Counted from the stretch's first letter, positions 53,724 through 62,873 are shown. The stretch is 64,000 bases of DNA from Marinobacter caseinilyticus (GCF_011074955.1 NZ_WUQJ01000022.1:100595-164594), one strand, 5' to 3'. Numbers and translations are program-made. The notes: generated by a model not told the origin, from the letters alone.

Positions 53724-54644
53724 TCAGAACGGGTCCCAGCTGAAGATGTCAGCAGAGCGGCTCAGTGAGTAAAAGTCCGCTTCAAAGGCGGGCATGACCC
53801 TGCTCAATATGGTCTCCGGTGTCCAGCCATCGGATGTGTGGGCGGAACGAATCGGGCGTGGCTGGCTGAACAGGAAAATCTCGTTGTTACGAACGCCAAA
53901 GATCTGCCCTGTCACATGCTTAGCCTGGTCACTGCACAATGAAACCACCAGGGTGGAAATTTTGTCCGGAGTCATTTTCTGGATTTTGGCCACACGCTCT
54001 TTCTGCGCCTCGTCTTCGGTCGGAATACTGCCGATCAGACGGCTCCAGGCAAACGGAGCAATACAGTTAGACGTAACACCAAAGCGGTCCATATCCAGCG
54101 CCATGGATTTGGACAGACCCACAATGCCCATCTTGGCGGCGGAGTAGTTGGCCTGGCCGAAGTTGCCGATCAGGCCGGAAGTGGATGTCATGTTCACAAA
54201 GGTGCCACTGCCCTGCTCGCGAAAGTGGGGAGCCGCCGCCCGGCTAACATTGAACGTACCCTTGAGGTGGACTGCCAGCACTGATTCGAAGTCCTGCTCC
54301 GACATTTTATGAAAAATGCCGTCACGAAGGTTACCCGCATTATTGACGACGCAGTCGATCTGCCCAAAGGTATCAAGGGCGGTCTGAATGATGGCCTGAC
54401 CACCTTCCCACTCCGTCACGCTATCAAAGCTCGACACCGCCTCGCCGCCGGCTTCCTTGATCGCAGACACGACTTCGTCAGCAGGGGCCTGATCATTGCC
54501 GGCACCGTCAGCGCCGCCGCCAATATCATTGACCACAACTTTGGCACCATGTTCGGCAAGCATTACGCAGGTTGCGCGGCCGATACCACGACCACCACCG
54601 GTGACTACAATCACTTTCCCATCTAACATTTTTTTATCGCTCAC
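53724..54644 (-). CDS. Short-chain dehydrogenase (MFE-2 type)
   Basis: The 306-residue Rossmann protein has the NAD-binding TGGGRGIGRA, NNAGNLRD, and the catalytic Ser/Tyr/Lys in NMTSTSGLIGNFGQANYSAAKMG. It resembles the (R)-3-hydroxyacyl-CoA dehydrogenase domain of multifunctional enzyme 2 (HSD17B4), including the longer C-terminal extension. It oxidises the product of the MaoC hydratase below to a 3-oxoacyl-CoA. The start is GTG at 54644 with a perfect AAGGAGG seven bases upstream, showing strong translation. Confidence 0.86.
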   Translation of the reverse strand: MSDKKMLDGKVIVVTGGGRGIGRATCVMLAEHGAKVVVNDIGGGADGAGNDQAPADEVVSAIKEAGGEAVSSFDSVTEWEGGQAIIQTALDTFGQIDCVVNNAGNLRDGIFHKMSEQDFESVLAVHLKGTFNVSRAAAPHFREQGSGTFVNMTSTSGLIGNFGQANYSAAKMGIVGLSKSMALDMDRFGVTSNCIAPFAWSRLIGSIPTEDEAQKERVAKIQKMTPDKISTLVVSLCSDQAKHVTGQIFGVRNNEIFLFSQPRPIRSAHTSDGWTPETILSRVMPAFEADFYSLSRSADIFSWDPF

Positions 54645-54681
54645 AATATCCTCCTTAAAGGTCTCTTACAGATTTGTTGTT

Positions 54682-56373
54682 TTAAGCCTGGGCAACCAGA
54701 TTTCTGGCAATGACTTTTAAAGCCAGGGTTTCTTCAGCTCCCTCGAAGATCGGCAATACCCGGGCATCCACAAAGTAGCGACTGACATCTGTCTCCTCGG
54801 CGTAGCCCATGCCCCCGTGGATCTGCATGGCTTCACGGGTGACCCACTCTGCCGCACGGCAGGTGAACAGTTTCACCAGACTGGCTTCCACCTGGCCGCC
54901 GCCTTTGTCCATCTGACGTGCAACCGCGTAACTGAACTGACGGGAGGCGGCAAGGGTCGACATCATGCGGCCCAGTTTCACCTGGGTGAGTTGGTAATCA
55001 CCTACGGCTTTGCCGAAAACCTTGCGGTCTCTAGCGTAGCTGAGAGCCTTCTCGAATGCCGCCTGCATGACACCGGTTGCCCGGGCGGCAGTCTGGACTC
55101 GCCCTCCCGCAAATCCGGCCATAGTGAAATAAAAACCCTGACCGCGCCCCTTCTCACCGCCGATCAGACTCTCGGCAGGAACAAAGTAATCCTCAAAGAA
55201 GACGTCGTAGGAATGCATGCCCCGATAGCCCAGGGTGGCTATGGCCTTGCCTGAAATAACGCCGCCGGCCGGTTGTTGATGGTGGAACTCGTGGCCTGGC
55301 GCGGGAGGTTTCTCAACCAGAAACAGGCTGAGGCCCCGGTGGCCCAGGGACGGGTCCGCTTCACTCCGGGCCATGGCCAGCAACATGCCGGCCTTGCCCG
55401 CGAACGTGCACCAGGTTTTACTGCCGTTAAGTACCCAGCCGCCTTCAACCTGCGTTGCTTTCAACCCAAGCGAGGCAACGTCTGAGCCATAATCTGGTTC
55501 CGTAATCGCGATTGCACACAGGGTTTCCCCAGAGGCAATTCGCGGCAACCATTTCTGCTGCTGTTCAGTGGTCCCACCTTGCAGTAGCGCTTTGGCCGCG
55601 ATTTCCGGACGGGTAATCAGACTACCCGCCGCACCCAGCGACGCCCGTGAAAGCTCTTCGGTCACGACAATCATACTAAGGCTGTCCGGTTTGTCATCGG
55701 GCAACAAGCCACCGAAGTGCTCCGGAATACTGATGCCGAAACAGCCGAGTTCTGTCGCTGGCTTTAGAATCTCATCGGGAATATCCAGGTCCTGCCGATG
55801 GATTTCTCCCGCCAGCGGCATCACCACGTCAGTAGCGAAACGGGCAAACATGTCCCGCACCATTTCTTTCTCTTCCCCGAGCGTGGACGGCAGACGGGTG
55901 CTGCCACGCTCTGCCACGGTGGCGCCGATAGCCGCCAGAAAGTCGCTGCTACCGAAATCCTCAATCAACTTCCGGATATCATTATCGCTGTACAAACCAA
56001 TGACCGCGGCGCGATCAAGTCCGGTATCCCCGGCCCGGGCCAATAAACGTTGAATGGCTGAAGGCACTGTCTCTGCGCAGAACGCCAGCGCAACTTCCCG
56101 CGCAAGCTCGTCTTCTGCGCCGGTCTCCGTTGCGTAATGACAAACCGCATCGCAAGCCGATAATTCTGCCGCGCAGAAGGCAACTTCGTAGCAGCTCAAC
56201 TGGTGACGATCGAGTAAGCCCGCGCTCAGACGGCCGTCAACGGTGCAATAGCTCTTGAGGTTCTTGAGAGCGAGGCCCAGTTGCTGCCGGACTTTCTCAA
56301 GGCTGCGTTGGGCAACTGCCAGTGTTTCGGCATCACTGCCCGACGGTATGACGGCTTCGTGTGTTTGACTCAT
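54682..56373 (-). CDS. Methylsuccinyl-CoA-dehydrogenase-like acyl-CoA dehydrogenase
   Basis: The 563 residues include an extra N-terminal domain of about 165 residues before the dehydrogenase core, the layout known from (2S)-methylsuccinyl-CoA dehydrogenase (Mcd) of the ethylmalonyl-CoA pathway. The N domain holds VDGRLSAGLLDRHQL; the core has ITEPDYGSDVASLGLKA, GKAIATLGYRGMHSYDV, FAGGRVQTAARATGVMQAA and LPIFEGAEETLALKVIARNL, which match Mcd blocks; the Glu in FEGAEE is the catalytic base. It would oxidise methylsuccinyl-CoA to mesaconyl-C1-CoA, the substrate of the Mct-like protein four genes below. Another 2-methyl-branched acyl-CoA is the alternative. Confidence 0.68.
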   Translation of the reverse strand: MSQTHEAVIPSGSDAETLAVAQRSLEKVRQQLGLALKNLKSYCTVDGRLSAGLLDRHQLSCYEVAFCAAELSACDAVCHYATETGAEDELAREVALAFCAETVPSAIQRLLARAGDTGLDRAAVIGLYSDNDIRKLIEDFGSSDFLAAIGATVAERGSTRLPSTLGEEKEMVRDMFARFATDVVMPLAGEIHRQDLDIPDEILKPATELGCFGISIPEHFGGLLPDDKPDSLSMIVVTEELSRASLGAAGSLITRPEIAAKALLQGGTTEQQQKWLPRIASGETLCAIAITEPDYGSDVASLGLKATQVEGGWVLNGSKTWCTFAGKAGMLLAMARSEADPSLGHRGLSLFLVEKPPAPGHEFHHQQPAGGVISGKAIATLGYRGMHSYDVFFEDYFVPAESLIGGEKGRGQGFYFTMAGFAGGRVQTAARATGVMQAAFEKALSYARDRKVFGKAVGDYQLTQVKLGRMMSTLAASRQFSYAVARQMDKGGGQVEASLVKLFTCRAAEWVTREAMQIHGGMGYAEETDVSRYFVDARVLPIFEGAEETLALKVIARNLVAQA

Positions 56374-56396
56374 CAGGTCACCTGTTCTTTCGACAT

Positions 56397-57596
56397 TTAC
56401 TCGTAACGCCCGATAATCGAGATGCTACAGATATTCTGGTGCGGAAAGCCGCCAAGGTTGTGGTTCAGGGCCAGGCGTGCGTTCGAGAGTTGCCGGTCGC
56501 CCGCACGTCCCTGAAACTGCAGATAGTTTTCATAGATCATGCGAAGACCAGAGGCCCCGATGGGGTGGCCGAAGCATTTAAGCCCACCATCGATCTGGCA
56601 CGGAATTCGGCCATCGGCGTCAAAATCACCGTTGAGAACATCACGGACTGCCTGGCCTTCATCCGACAACTGCAGATCTTCCATCGTCACCAGCTCGGTA
56701 ATGGAGAAGCAGTCGTGGACTTCCGTCATACTGATTTCTTCGCGCGGTTTCTTTATACCGGCTTCGTTGTAGGCGCGTTGGGCAGCAATTCGGGTGGTCT
56801 TCAGGTAAGAGCCATCCCAGTCACTGAAACTTGCCTCGTCACCATTGGAAACCGCCAGCTGGAGAGCCTTAACGGACACCAGATCGGTTTTTCCGAGGCG
56901 ACGTGCGATCTCGGGCGTGGTGACAATGGCACAGGCCGAGCCATCACTCACGCCACAACAATCGTAAAGCCCGATCGGTTCGGCAATATAAGGGGCGTTA
57001 ATGGCCTGTTCTTCGGTGATTTCCCGACGAAGATGAGCCTTCGGATTCTTAGCGCCATTGGCGTGGCTCTTTACTGATACGTGCGCCATGGCCCGCTTCA
57101 GTTCGCTCTTATCAATGCCATGCTTGGCCCTATACCCACTGGCGAGCTGGGCAAATGAGCCTGGTGCTGACAGGTTGGGCCAGAACATGTCGTTTTCCAC
57201 ACCGCGGGTGCGCTGAGGCAAACCGCCGTAACCCACGTCCTTCAGCTTCTCCACACCCAGCGCCAGAGCTATGTCGCAGGCGCCGGAGGCAACCGCATAG
57301 ACCGCACCCCGGAATGCTTCGGTACCGGTCGCGCACATGTTCTCGACTTTGGTGACCGGAATGTTCGACAACCGCAGGGCGAGAGAAAGCGGCAGAGCAC
57401 TGGAGCCCACGTTGTAGGCGTCGATGCCGGCGCCAAACCAGCCCATTTCGATATCTTTCTTCTCGATACCTGCATCAGCAATACATTCCTCGAACGCTTC
57501 CACCATCAGGTCGGCGGGGCTCGCATCCCAGCGCTCACCAAACTTGCTGCAACCCATTCCCAGGATCACTACTTTATCTTTGATTCCACTAGCCAT
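56397..57596 (-). CDS. SCP-x-type thiolase
   Basis: The 399-residue thiolase is of the SCP2/SCPx branch. Nucleophile Cys is in VENMCATGTEAFRGAV; HDCFSITELVTMEDL and KCFGHPIGASGLRM carry the other active-site residues; HNLGGFPHQN is near the end. SCPx thiolases cleave 2-methyl-branched or steroid side-chain 3-oxoacyl-CoAs. It lies three bases below an HMG-CoA-synthase/DUF35 fusion gene, a pairing known to form complexes. It probably performs the thiolytic step after the MaoC and SDR enzymes. Confidence 0.86.
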   Translation of the reverse strand: MASGIKDKVVILGMGCSKFGERWDASPADLMVEAFEECIADAGIEKKDIEMGWFGAGIDAYNVGSSALPLSLALRLSNIPVTKVENMCATGTEAFRGAVYAVASGACDIALALGVEKLKDVGYGGLPQRTRGVENDMFWPNLSAPGSFAQLASGYRAKHGIDKSELKRAMAHVSVKSHANGAKNPKAHLRREITEEQAINAPYIAEPIGLYDCCGVSDGSACAIVTTPEIARRLGKTDLVSVKALQLAVSNGDEASFSDWDGSYLKTTRIAAQRAYNEAGIKKPREEISMTEVHDCFSITELVTMEDLQLSDEGQAVRDVLNGDFDADGRIPCQIDGGLKCFGHPIGASGLRMIYENYLQFQGRAGDRQLSNARLALNHNLGGFPHQNICSISIIGRYE

Positions 57597-57598
57597 AT

Positions 57599-59074
57599 TC
57601 AGTCACCTGTTGTCAGCTGCGCGCGTTCTTGTCCGGAGGGTGTCGCTTTCCAGAAGTACTTCCGAAAGCCCCGTTGGTTATCGAACTGCCGGATGCGGAA
57701 ATGCATACTGACGGCAACACCGGTTTCAATGCTGCCCTCCTCCACTTCCGTAAAGTCCATCATCAAGCGACCGCCACCCTCGAATTCGACCAGCCCGAAA
57801 TAGGCGGGCGGGTTCCAGTCAAAGGTAAGGCGGTCGGCAGTCCAGGTTTTCACCCGACCGGGTATGGCAGACATGGGGTAATCATCCTGACTGTCGAGGG
57901 CGCCACACTCCGGATTGACGCAATAGTTCTCCCGGGGGATCTGAACAGTGCCGCATTCGCGACACTTGCCACCGATAAAACCGGTCAACAGATCCTTTTT
58001 GCGGTACATCGCCGCCAGGTAACTCTGCTTGTCCAGCTCGCCACGCTTGCCGGTTTCACGCTCGACAAGATTATTGAAGCTGAGGAAGCGGTTGTAGTTC
58101 TCATCGGGACGACGGCGTTCAATCGCTCCGGCAAAGCCGGTTTCAGGGCGCCGGTCCGTAATCTGGTCAGTAGCTTTGAAGAGCACAACATCCGTGCCCT
58201 GACCGAAGCCTGCCAGCATTATCAGATCGCCAGGCTTGGCAAATTCAAACGCTGAGGTAAGAAGAAGAATTGGATGTGCCGAGCCGGCTATCCCCATTGC
58301 TGGAATGCGATTATCCACCACTGCTTCGGCCGTAATGCCAAGCTTTTTTGCAACTGCCGAAGGGGTTTTTGCCTGGTCGGATGCCAGCACAAAGTGGGCA
58401 ATATCAGCGGCTTTGACACCTGCCTTATCCAGCAACCGGGAAGCGGCCAGCGGCACACTTTTGAGATAACCTTCATCCCGGATCCAGCGTTCTTCCCACT
58501 CATAGTCGAGGGTGGAGTCTTCACCGCGATAATGATCGACAAAGTCTGTTACATAGGTTTCGCTGCCCAGATATTCAGCAATCACGCCATCACTACCCAC
58601 ACCCAGCGCGGCAGCGCCGTCACCCCAGAGCATCTCTGCCCGGGAGCCACACTTGCTGCGCCGATGCTCAGATGCCACCAGCATGGCGGCGCCTTTCTCA
58701 GAGTTACCCGCTTCCAGTATCGCAATCAGTGCAGATGTCGCTGCGCGCTGGGAGGCACTGACATCCATGGTACGTAAATGATCGCCCAGGTTCAGCGCCT
58801 GACTGACCACCACAGAGTTCTGGCGATCAAGAAAAGGCAAGGTAGTGGAGGCGAGATACAGAGTACCGACCGAGCCGGCGTCCAGAAGAGAGAGGCAATC
58901 CTGCCCCGCTTCCACAGCCATGGTGATGGTGTCTTCATCCCAATTGCAGATACTGCGCTCGCCTTTCGCAAGTCCACGAAGGCTGGCATCAAACCAGTCG
59001 TTTGCATCAGCTATGGCGGCTCGGGAGAGCCGGCTTCTCGGTATATAGGCACCGTAGGCGGTAATACCAAACAT
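57599..59074 (-). CDS. HMG-CoA-synthase-like/DUF35 fusion lacking the catalytic Cys
   Basis: The 491-residue protein has two parts. Residues about 1-350 have the thiolase-like fold of HMG-CoA synthase/FabH. Where FabH has the nucleophilic Cys in DISAACAG, this protein reads DVSASQRAATSAL at 104-116, so Cys is replaced by Gln or Ser. Residues about 375-480 are a DUF35 domain: a zinc ribbon (CRECG...CVNPEC) followed by an OB fold. In archaea a DUF35 protein holds thiolase and HMG-CoA synthase together and hands over the intermediate. Here the synthase half seems to have lost its own chemistry and may be a CoA-binding scaffold for the thiolase just below. Confidence 0.78.
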   Translation of the reverse strand: MFGITAYGAYIPRSRLSRAAIADANDWFDASLRGLAKGERSICNWDEDTITMAVEAGQDCLSLLDAGSVGTLYLASTTLPFLDRQNSVVVSQALNLGDHLRTMDVSASQRAATSALIAILEAGNSEKGAAMLVASEHRRSKCGSRAEMLWGDGAAALGVGSDGVIAEYLGSETYVTDFVDHYRGEDSTLDYEWEERWIRDEGYLKSVPLAASRLLDKAGVKAADIAHFVLASDQAKTPSAVAKKLGITAEAVVDNRIPAMGIAGSAHPILLLTSAFEFAKPGDLIMLAGFGQGTDVVLFKATDQITDRRPETGFAGAIERRRPDENYNRFLSFNNLVERETGKRGELDKQSYLAAMYRKKDLLTGFIGGKCRECGTVQIPRENYCVNPECGALDSQDDYPMSAIPGRVKTWTADRLTFDWNPPAYFGLVEFEGGGRLMMDFTEVEEGSIETGVAVSMHFRIRQFDNQRGFRKYFWKATPSGQERAQLTTGD

Positions 59075-59099
59075 GTGATTTCCTTCCTCTTATGCTTGC

Positions 59100-60239
59100 T
59101 TAAAGGGAGCGTCCGATAACCAGCTTCATGATCTCCGAAGTGCCGCCGTAAATCCGACGTACCCGCGCATCCACATAGATGCGGGATATCGGGTACTCGC
59201 GCATGTAGCCATAACCTCCGAACAGCTGCAGACATTGGTCAACTACCTTGCCTTCGTTTTCTGTAGTCCAAAGTTTTGCCATGGCACCTTCCTCAGGAGT
59301 CAGGGTGCCGTCATCACACTTCCTTATGCATTGGTCCAGATAAGCCCAGCCCACTTCCAGGCTGGTTTTCATATCCGCCAAGACAAACTGGGTGTTCTGG
59401 AACTCGTTAATGGCTTTGCCAAACGCTTTGCGTTCCTTGGTGTACGCCAGGGTCAGATCGAAGGCCCGTTGCGCTTCAGCCTGAGCGCGACAGGCGATAG
59501 TGATGCGCTCCCGAGGAAGCTCCCGCATCATGATCTTGAAACCATCACCTTCTTCACCTACCAGATTGCTGACCGGTACCCGGACGTCCTGGAAAAACAT
59601 TTCCGAGGTATCGGCCGCTTTTTGTCCGATCTTGTCCAGATTACGCCCACGAGAGAAGCCGGGGCTATCACATTCAACCAGAATCATGCTGATTCCACGG
59701 CCACCTTTGCTTGGGTTTGTAGTGCAGGCAACCAATACAAAATCACAGTTCTGGCCATTGGTAATAAATGTCTTCTGGCCATTGATTACATACTCGTCAC
59801 CGTCGCGAACAGCACTGGTGCGCAAGCTCTTGAGATCACTGCCAACGCCCGGTTCAGTCATACCAATGGCAGCAATTTTTTCTGCCGTTACCATCTTCGG
59901 CAACCAGTATTGCTTCTGCTCCTCGGTACCCGCGTTCATCAGGTAGTAGGCTACTATGTCAGCCTGAACGGAGAAGCCGACACTGGCACCGCCAATGGCG
60001 TAGCCAGTCTCCTCCGACAGCACCATGTTGTAGAGAAAGTCAGCACCCGGCCCGCCATACTCTTCAGGCACACCACAACAGAGAAAGCCGTTTGCCGCGG
60101 CTTTCTCCCACAGTGACCGGGGAACCACACTTTGCTCTTCCCACTGATCTATATTCGGTTCCAGCTCAGCGCGAAAAAAACGACGGACGTTCTCGCGGAA
60201 AAGCTCGTGTTCACTGCTGTAGATAGCTCTGCTCTGCAT
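59100..60239 (-). CDS. Acyl-CoA dehydrogenase (long-chain/isovaleryl type)
   Basis: The 379-residue dehydrogenase has CGVPEEYGGPGADF, GMTEPGVGSDLKSLRTSA, NGQKTFITNG and RKAFGKAINEFQNTQF. The catalytic Glu is probably in ELPRERITIACRAQA (the long-chain and isovaleryl place), since the late motif is RIYGGTSEIMK with Gly for Glu. It is the first gene of the eleven-gene operon down to 47264 and faces a LysR gene. It would start beta-oxidation of the CoA ester made by the ligase at 47867. Confidence 0.87.
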   Translation of the reverse strand: MQSRAIYSSEHELFRENVRRFFRAELEPNIDQWEEQSVVPRSLWEKAAANGFLCCGVPEEYGGPGADFLYNMVLSEETGYAIGGASVGFSVQADIVAYYLMNAGTEEQKQYWLPKMVTAEKIAAIGMTEPGVGSDLKSLRTSAVRDGDEYVINGQKTFITNGQNCDFVLVACTTNPSKGGRGISMILVECDSPGFSRGRNLDKIGQKAADTSEMFFQDVRVPVSNLVGEEGDGFKIMMRELPRERITIACRAQAEAQRAFDLTLAYTKERKAFGKAINEFQNTQFVLADMKTSLEVGWAYLDQCIRKCDDGTLTPEEGAMAKLWTTENEGKVVDQCLQLFGGYGYMREYPISRIYVDARVRRIYGGTSEIMKLVIGRSL

Positions 60240-60352
60240 GTTTGTTAGTCCCTGTTATTTCTGGCGCCGGATAAACCGGTAAAGAAGTGAGAAGAACTCG
60301 GCTGGCTCCCGTTTATGGTTCAACCGTATCAGCAAGAAAAACCTACAACAAT

Positions 60353-60368
60353 TATATACTTTTTATAT
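60353..60368. promoter_or_regulatory. AT-rich inverted repeat between dehydrogenase operon and LysR gene
   Basis: TATATA (60353-60358) and TATAT (60364-60368) flank CTTTT. It lies about 115 bp before both the LysR ATG and the first gene of the dehydrogenase operon, where a LysR box is expected. The ATACTTTTTATAT core also fits motifs at 25325 and 47182 (other strand). It is a candidate only. Confidence 0.4.
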
Positions 60369-60476
60369 CAACCATCTTTTTTAAGCATATCTTAGAGGGA
60401 GCCACGATGGTTCGTCATCAACAGAAATGGTGTATTGTGAGAAATTAGATACTTCAAAGTTATAGGTGGAATTCCG

Positions 60477-61463
60477 ATGCCCTTCAATCTGAACGTCGAC
60501 TTGCGCCAGCTCAATACCTTCCTGACCGTGGCCGACACCGGCAGCTTTAGCCGGGCTTCTGAAAAACTGTTTGTAGCCCAGCCGGCATTGAGCCGTCAGA
60601 TCCGGATGCTGGAAGAAGCCTTGAATGTTGATGTATTCGTCCGGCACGGACGCGGCGTAGTGCTGACTGCGGCCGGTGAGCTTTTGTATGAACGCGCGCG
60701 CAGCCTGCTTCAGAGCCTTGAGAGAACGCAAGCTGATGTCACCGCGGTGGCGGGTGAAGTCACGGGGCAGGTTGTACTGGGGCTACTCCCCACTGTGGCC
60801 CATACATTCTCCGGGTCCATTATTGAGGAATATCGAAAGCGGTTCCCGCAGGTAAACCTCGCGGTTAAATCAGCCATGAGCGGCACACTTCAGCAAATGG
60901 TTATGCAGCATCGATTGAATCTTGCTATTTCCTATAGCCCGAGTAACCATAAAAATTTGCGATACCGTCCGTTACTTGAGGAGCGTCTTTATTTGATCTC
61001 CCCCACCAATACAAAAGTATCCAACCGGTCAGAAATTACCCTGGATGAGGTGCTTGAACTTCCTCTGGTTATGCCGGAAGAAAAACACGGGCTGAGAGTC
61101 TCCATGGAAAAAGAGGCCGCTGAGCGAAACAAATCCCTGAACCTGGCACTCGAAGTCAGCGCCTGGCCCATGCTTACCGACATGGTACGCAGGGGCCTTG
61201 GGTACACTATATTGTCGTCCGCCGCAGTTCATGAAATGACGACCCGCAAGGAGGTCATTGCCATCCCCATTACCTCGCCTGAACTGAAAAGAACACTTTC
61301 TATTGTCACCCCCACGGACCTGCCATCCTCGGTGGCGACATTGAAACTGGCGGAAATCATCATGCAACAAGTCGCCGAACAGGTGGGATCAGGTGCGTGG
61401 AAAGGCAAATTATTGTTTGATCCGAAAGAAATCAATCACTCCAACAAGCTTCCAGACGCCTGA
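60477..61463 (+). CDS. LysR-family regulator
   Basis: The 328-residue regulator has its helix-turn-helix at about residues 9-68 (LRQLNTFLTVADTGSFSRAS, then LFVAQPALSRQIRMLEEAL) and an inducer domain of the Nac/CynR-like subgroup. AGGTGG stands before the ATG. It is divergent from the eleven-gene catabolic operon and the likely regulator of it; it may also control the porin just downstream. The inducer is unknown. Confidence 0.88.
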   Translation: MPFNLNVDLRQLNTFLTVADTGSFSRASEKLFVAQPALSRQIRMLEEALNVDVFVRHGRGVVLTAAGELLYERARSLLQSLERTQADVTAVAGEVTGQVVLGLLPTVAHTFSGSIIEEYRKRFPQVNLAVKSAMSGTLQQMVMQHRLNLAISYSPSNHKNLRYRPLLEERLYLISPTNTKVSNRSEITLDEVLELPLVMPEEKHGLRVSMEKEAAERNKSLNLALEVSAWPMLTDMVRRGLGYTILSSAAVHEMTTRKEVIAIPITSPELKRTLSIVTPTDLPSSVATLKLAEIIMQQVAEQVGSGAWKGKLLFDPKEINHSNKLPDA

Positions 61464-61518
61464 ATAACACCACAGAAGAGGAACGATCTTTGTTAATCTC
61501 CAGCTTATATATAATTTT

Positions 61519-61548
61519 TTGGCATAGTTAATATCAAATATAGATAAT
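61519..61548 (+). promoter_or_regulatory. Possible porin promoter
   Basis: TTGGCA (61519-61524) and GATAAT (61543-61548) are 18 bp apart and could be a sigma-70 promoter, placing the transcript start about 125 bases before the porin ATG. The surrounding AT-rich stretch also has CTTATATATAATT, so a regulator site may overlap it. Confidence 0.4.
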
Positions 61549-61681
61549 TGTTGGCGGCATTATCCACTGCTAGTTTGCACATGGCACTTGGCTGGCAAAG
61601 ACAACTTCACAATACGTCAGCCGAGGCATGCCTGAGTAGACTGCAAATATTCCAACAATAATATCTGGAGAGGCAGATCCC

Positions 61682-62801
61682 ATGCCTAACAACAAATTAT
61701 CCATGGTTTTCAAGCTGGCCACAGCCACTGTGGCCCTGGGCGTCGCCGGTCCGGCGACAGCCATTGAATTCAATGCTGGCGAAGCGACTGTCGATATTTA
61801 TGGCTATACACGACTCAACGCCTCCTACGATATTGAAGAAGATATCAGCCACGCCAACGGCACCCGTTCAGGTGATTTTAGTAAAGTAAACACCGGTGCG
61901 GAAGAAGATAGCGAAGTCTCCGGTCATTTTGGAGCCGACGCTGTACAGTCACGCCTCGGAGTTCGTACGACTCTCGCTAACGATGTGAAAGTCACTATCG
62001 AAGGTGACTTTCGGACCAGCACCAGTACCGTTCGTCTGCGCCATGCCTTCGGTCAGTACAGGAACTGGATCGTCGGGCAGACCTGGTCGAACCATACTGC
62101 ATTTACCGGTGCCACCTCGGTATTGGAATTTGATGGGGTAGCAGGCAATGCAGGCCTTTACAGCCGCTCCGCCCAAGTACGTTACACCACGGGTGATTTG
62201 TCATTCTCAGCTGAGGACTCCAAGGCCAGCATTACTGACGGAACCAGTGCAGTAGGGACCAAACAGAGCATTCCGACCTTTACCGCCCGCTATACTGGCA
62301 AGTCCGGACCTGTGGCCTTTTCTACGTCTGCACTCATCCAGCAAGTTGGTTATGACACCGGCACCGAGAACGATACAGCAATAGGCTTTGCTGTATTCGG
62401 CTAAGCCAAGTTCAGTGTCACCGACACTGTCAGCATTCAGGGTAATGTCAATTACACCGATGGCGCCAACGGCTACCTGTGGCGTTCAGGCACCAACTAC
62501 TACGGTGAGGACGCCTATGTGGACGCCAGCGGCAACGTAGAAACCATTACCGGCTACAGCGCCAATATTGGCGCCAGCGTCAAGGCTGGCCCAGGTGCAT
62601 TCAACGTTGTTTATGGCGCGACCACCATGGACTGGGACGACGCTGTCGATGATGGGTTGGCCGTGGGTGACAAATATGAAACCAACACCAACGCTTTTGT
62701 TAACTATCAATGGAGCCCGGTGCAAAATGTCAATTTCGGCGTTCAGTACGGTTACTTCCAAGTGGAGAAAGTAAACGGTGGCGATGGTGATGCAAGCCGT
62801 C
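61682..62801 (+). pseudogene. Outer-membrane porin, nonsense codon plus IS insertion
   Basis: A porin with a signal peptide (cut near GPATA-IEFNAG) and repeated amphipathic strands (VDIYGYTRLNASYD, VSIQGNVNYTDG, FNVVYGATTMDW). It stops at TAA (62402-62404) after 240 residues, but the same frame goes on at once with AKFSVTDTVSIQGNVNY and runs 130 codons more of good porin sequence. An IS3-family element then cuts the gene at 62802, so the C-terminal strand and Phe end are beyond the window. GGAGAGG precedes the ATG. Such porins let organic acids or hydrocarbons through the outer membrane and would have served the neighbouring operon. The gene is surely not functional in full length. Confidence 0.85.
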
Positions 62802-62802
62802 T

Positions 62803-62840
62803 GGTAATCCCCCCGAAAAACCCAGGTGCTCAAAAGTAGA
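62803..62840 (+). repeat. Left terminal inverted repeat of the IS element
   Basis: The outer 12 bases are identical to the reverse complement of 63989-64000 and the inner TCAAAAGTAGA to that of 63964-63974; the middle does not match well. Confidence 0.9.
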
Positions 62841-62873
62841 ATTTTCCGTAAGCTAAACGCAGGGAGATTCTGC

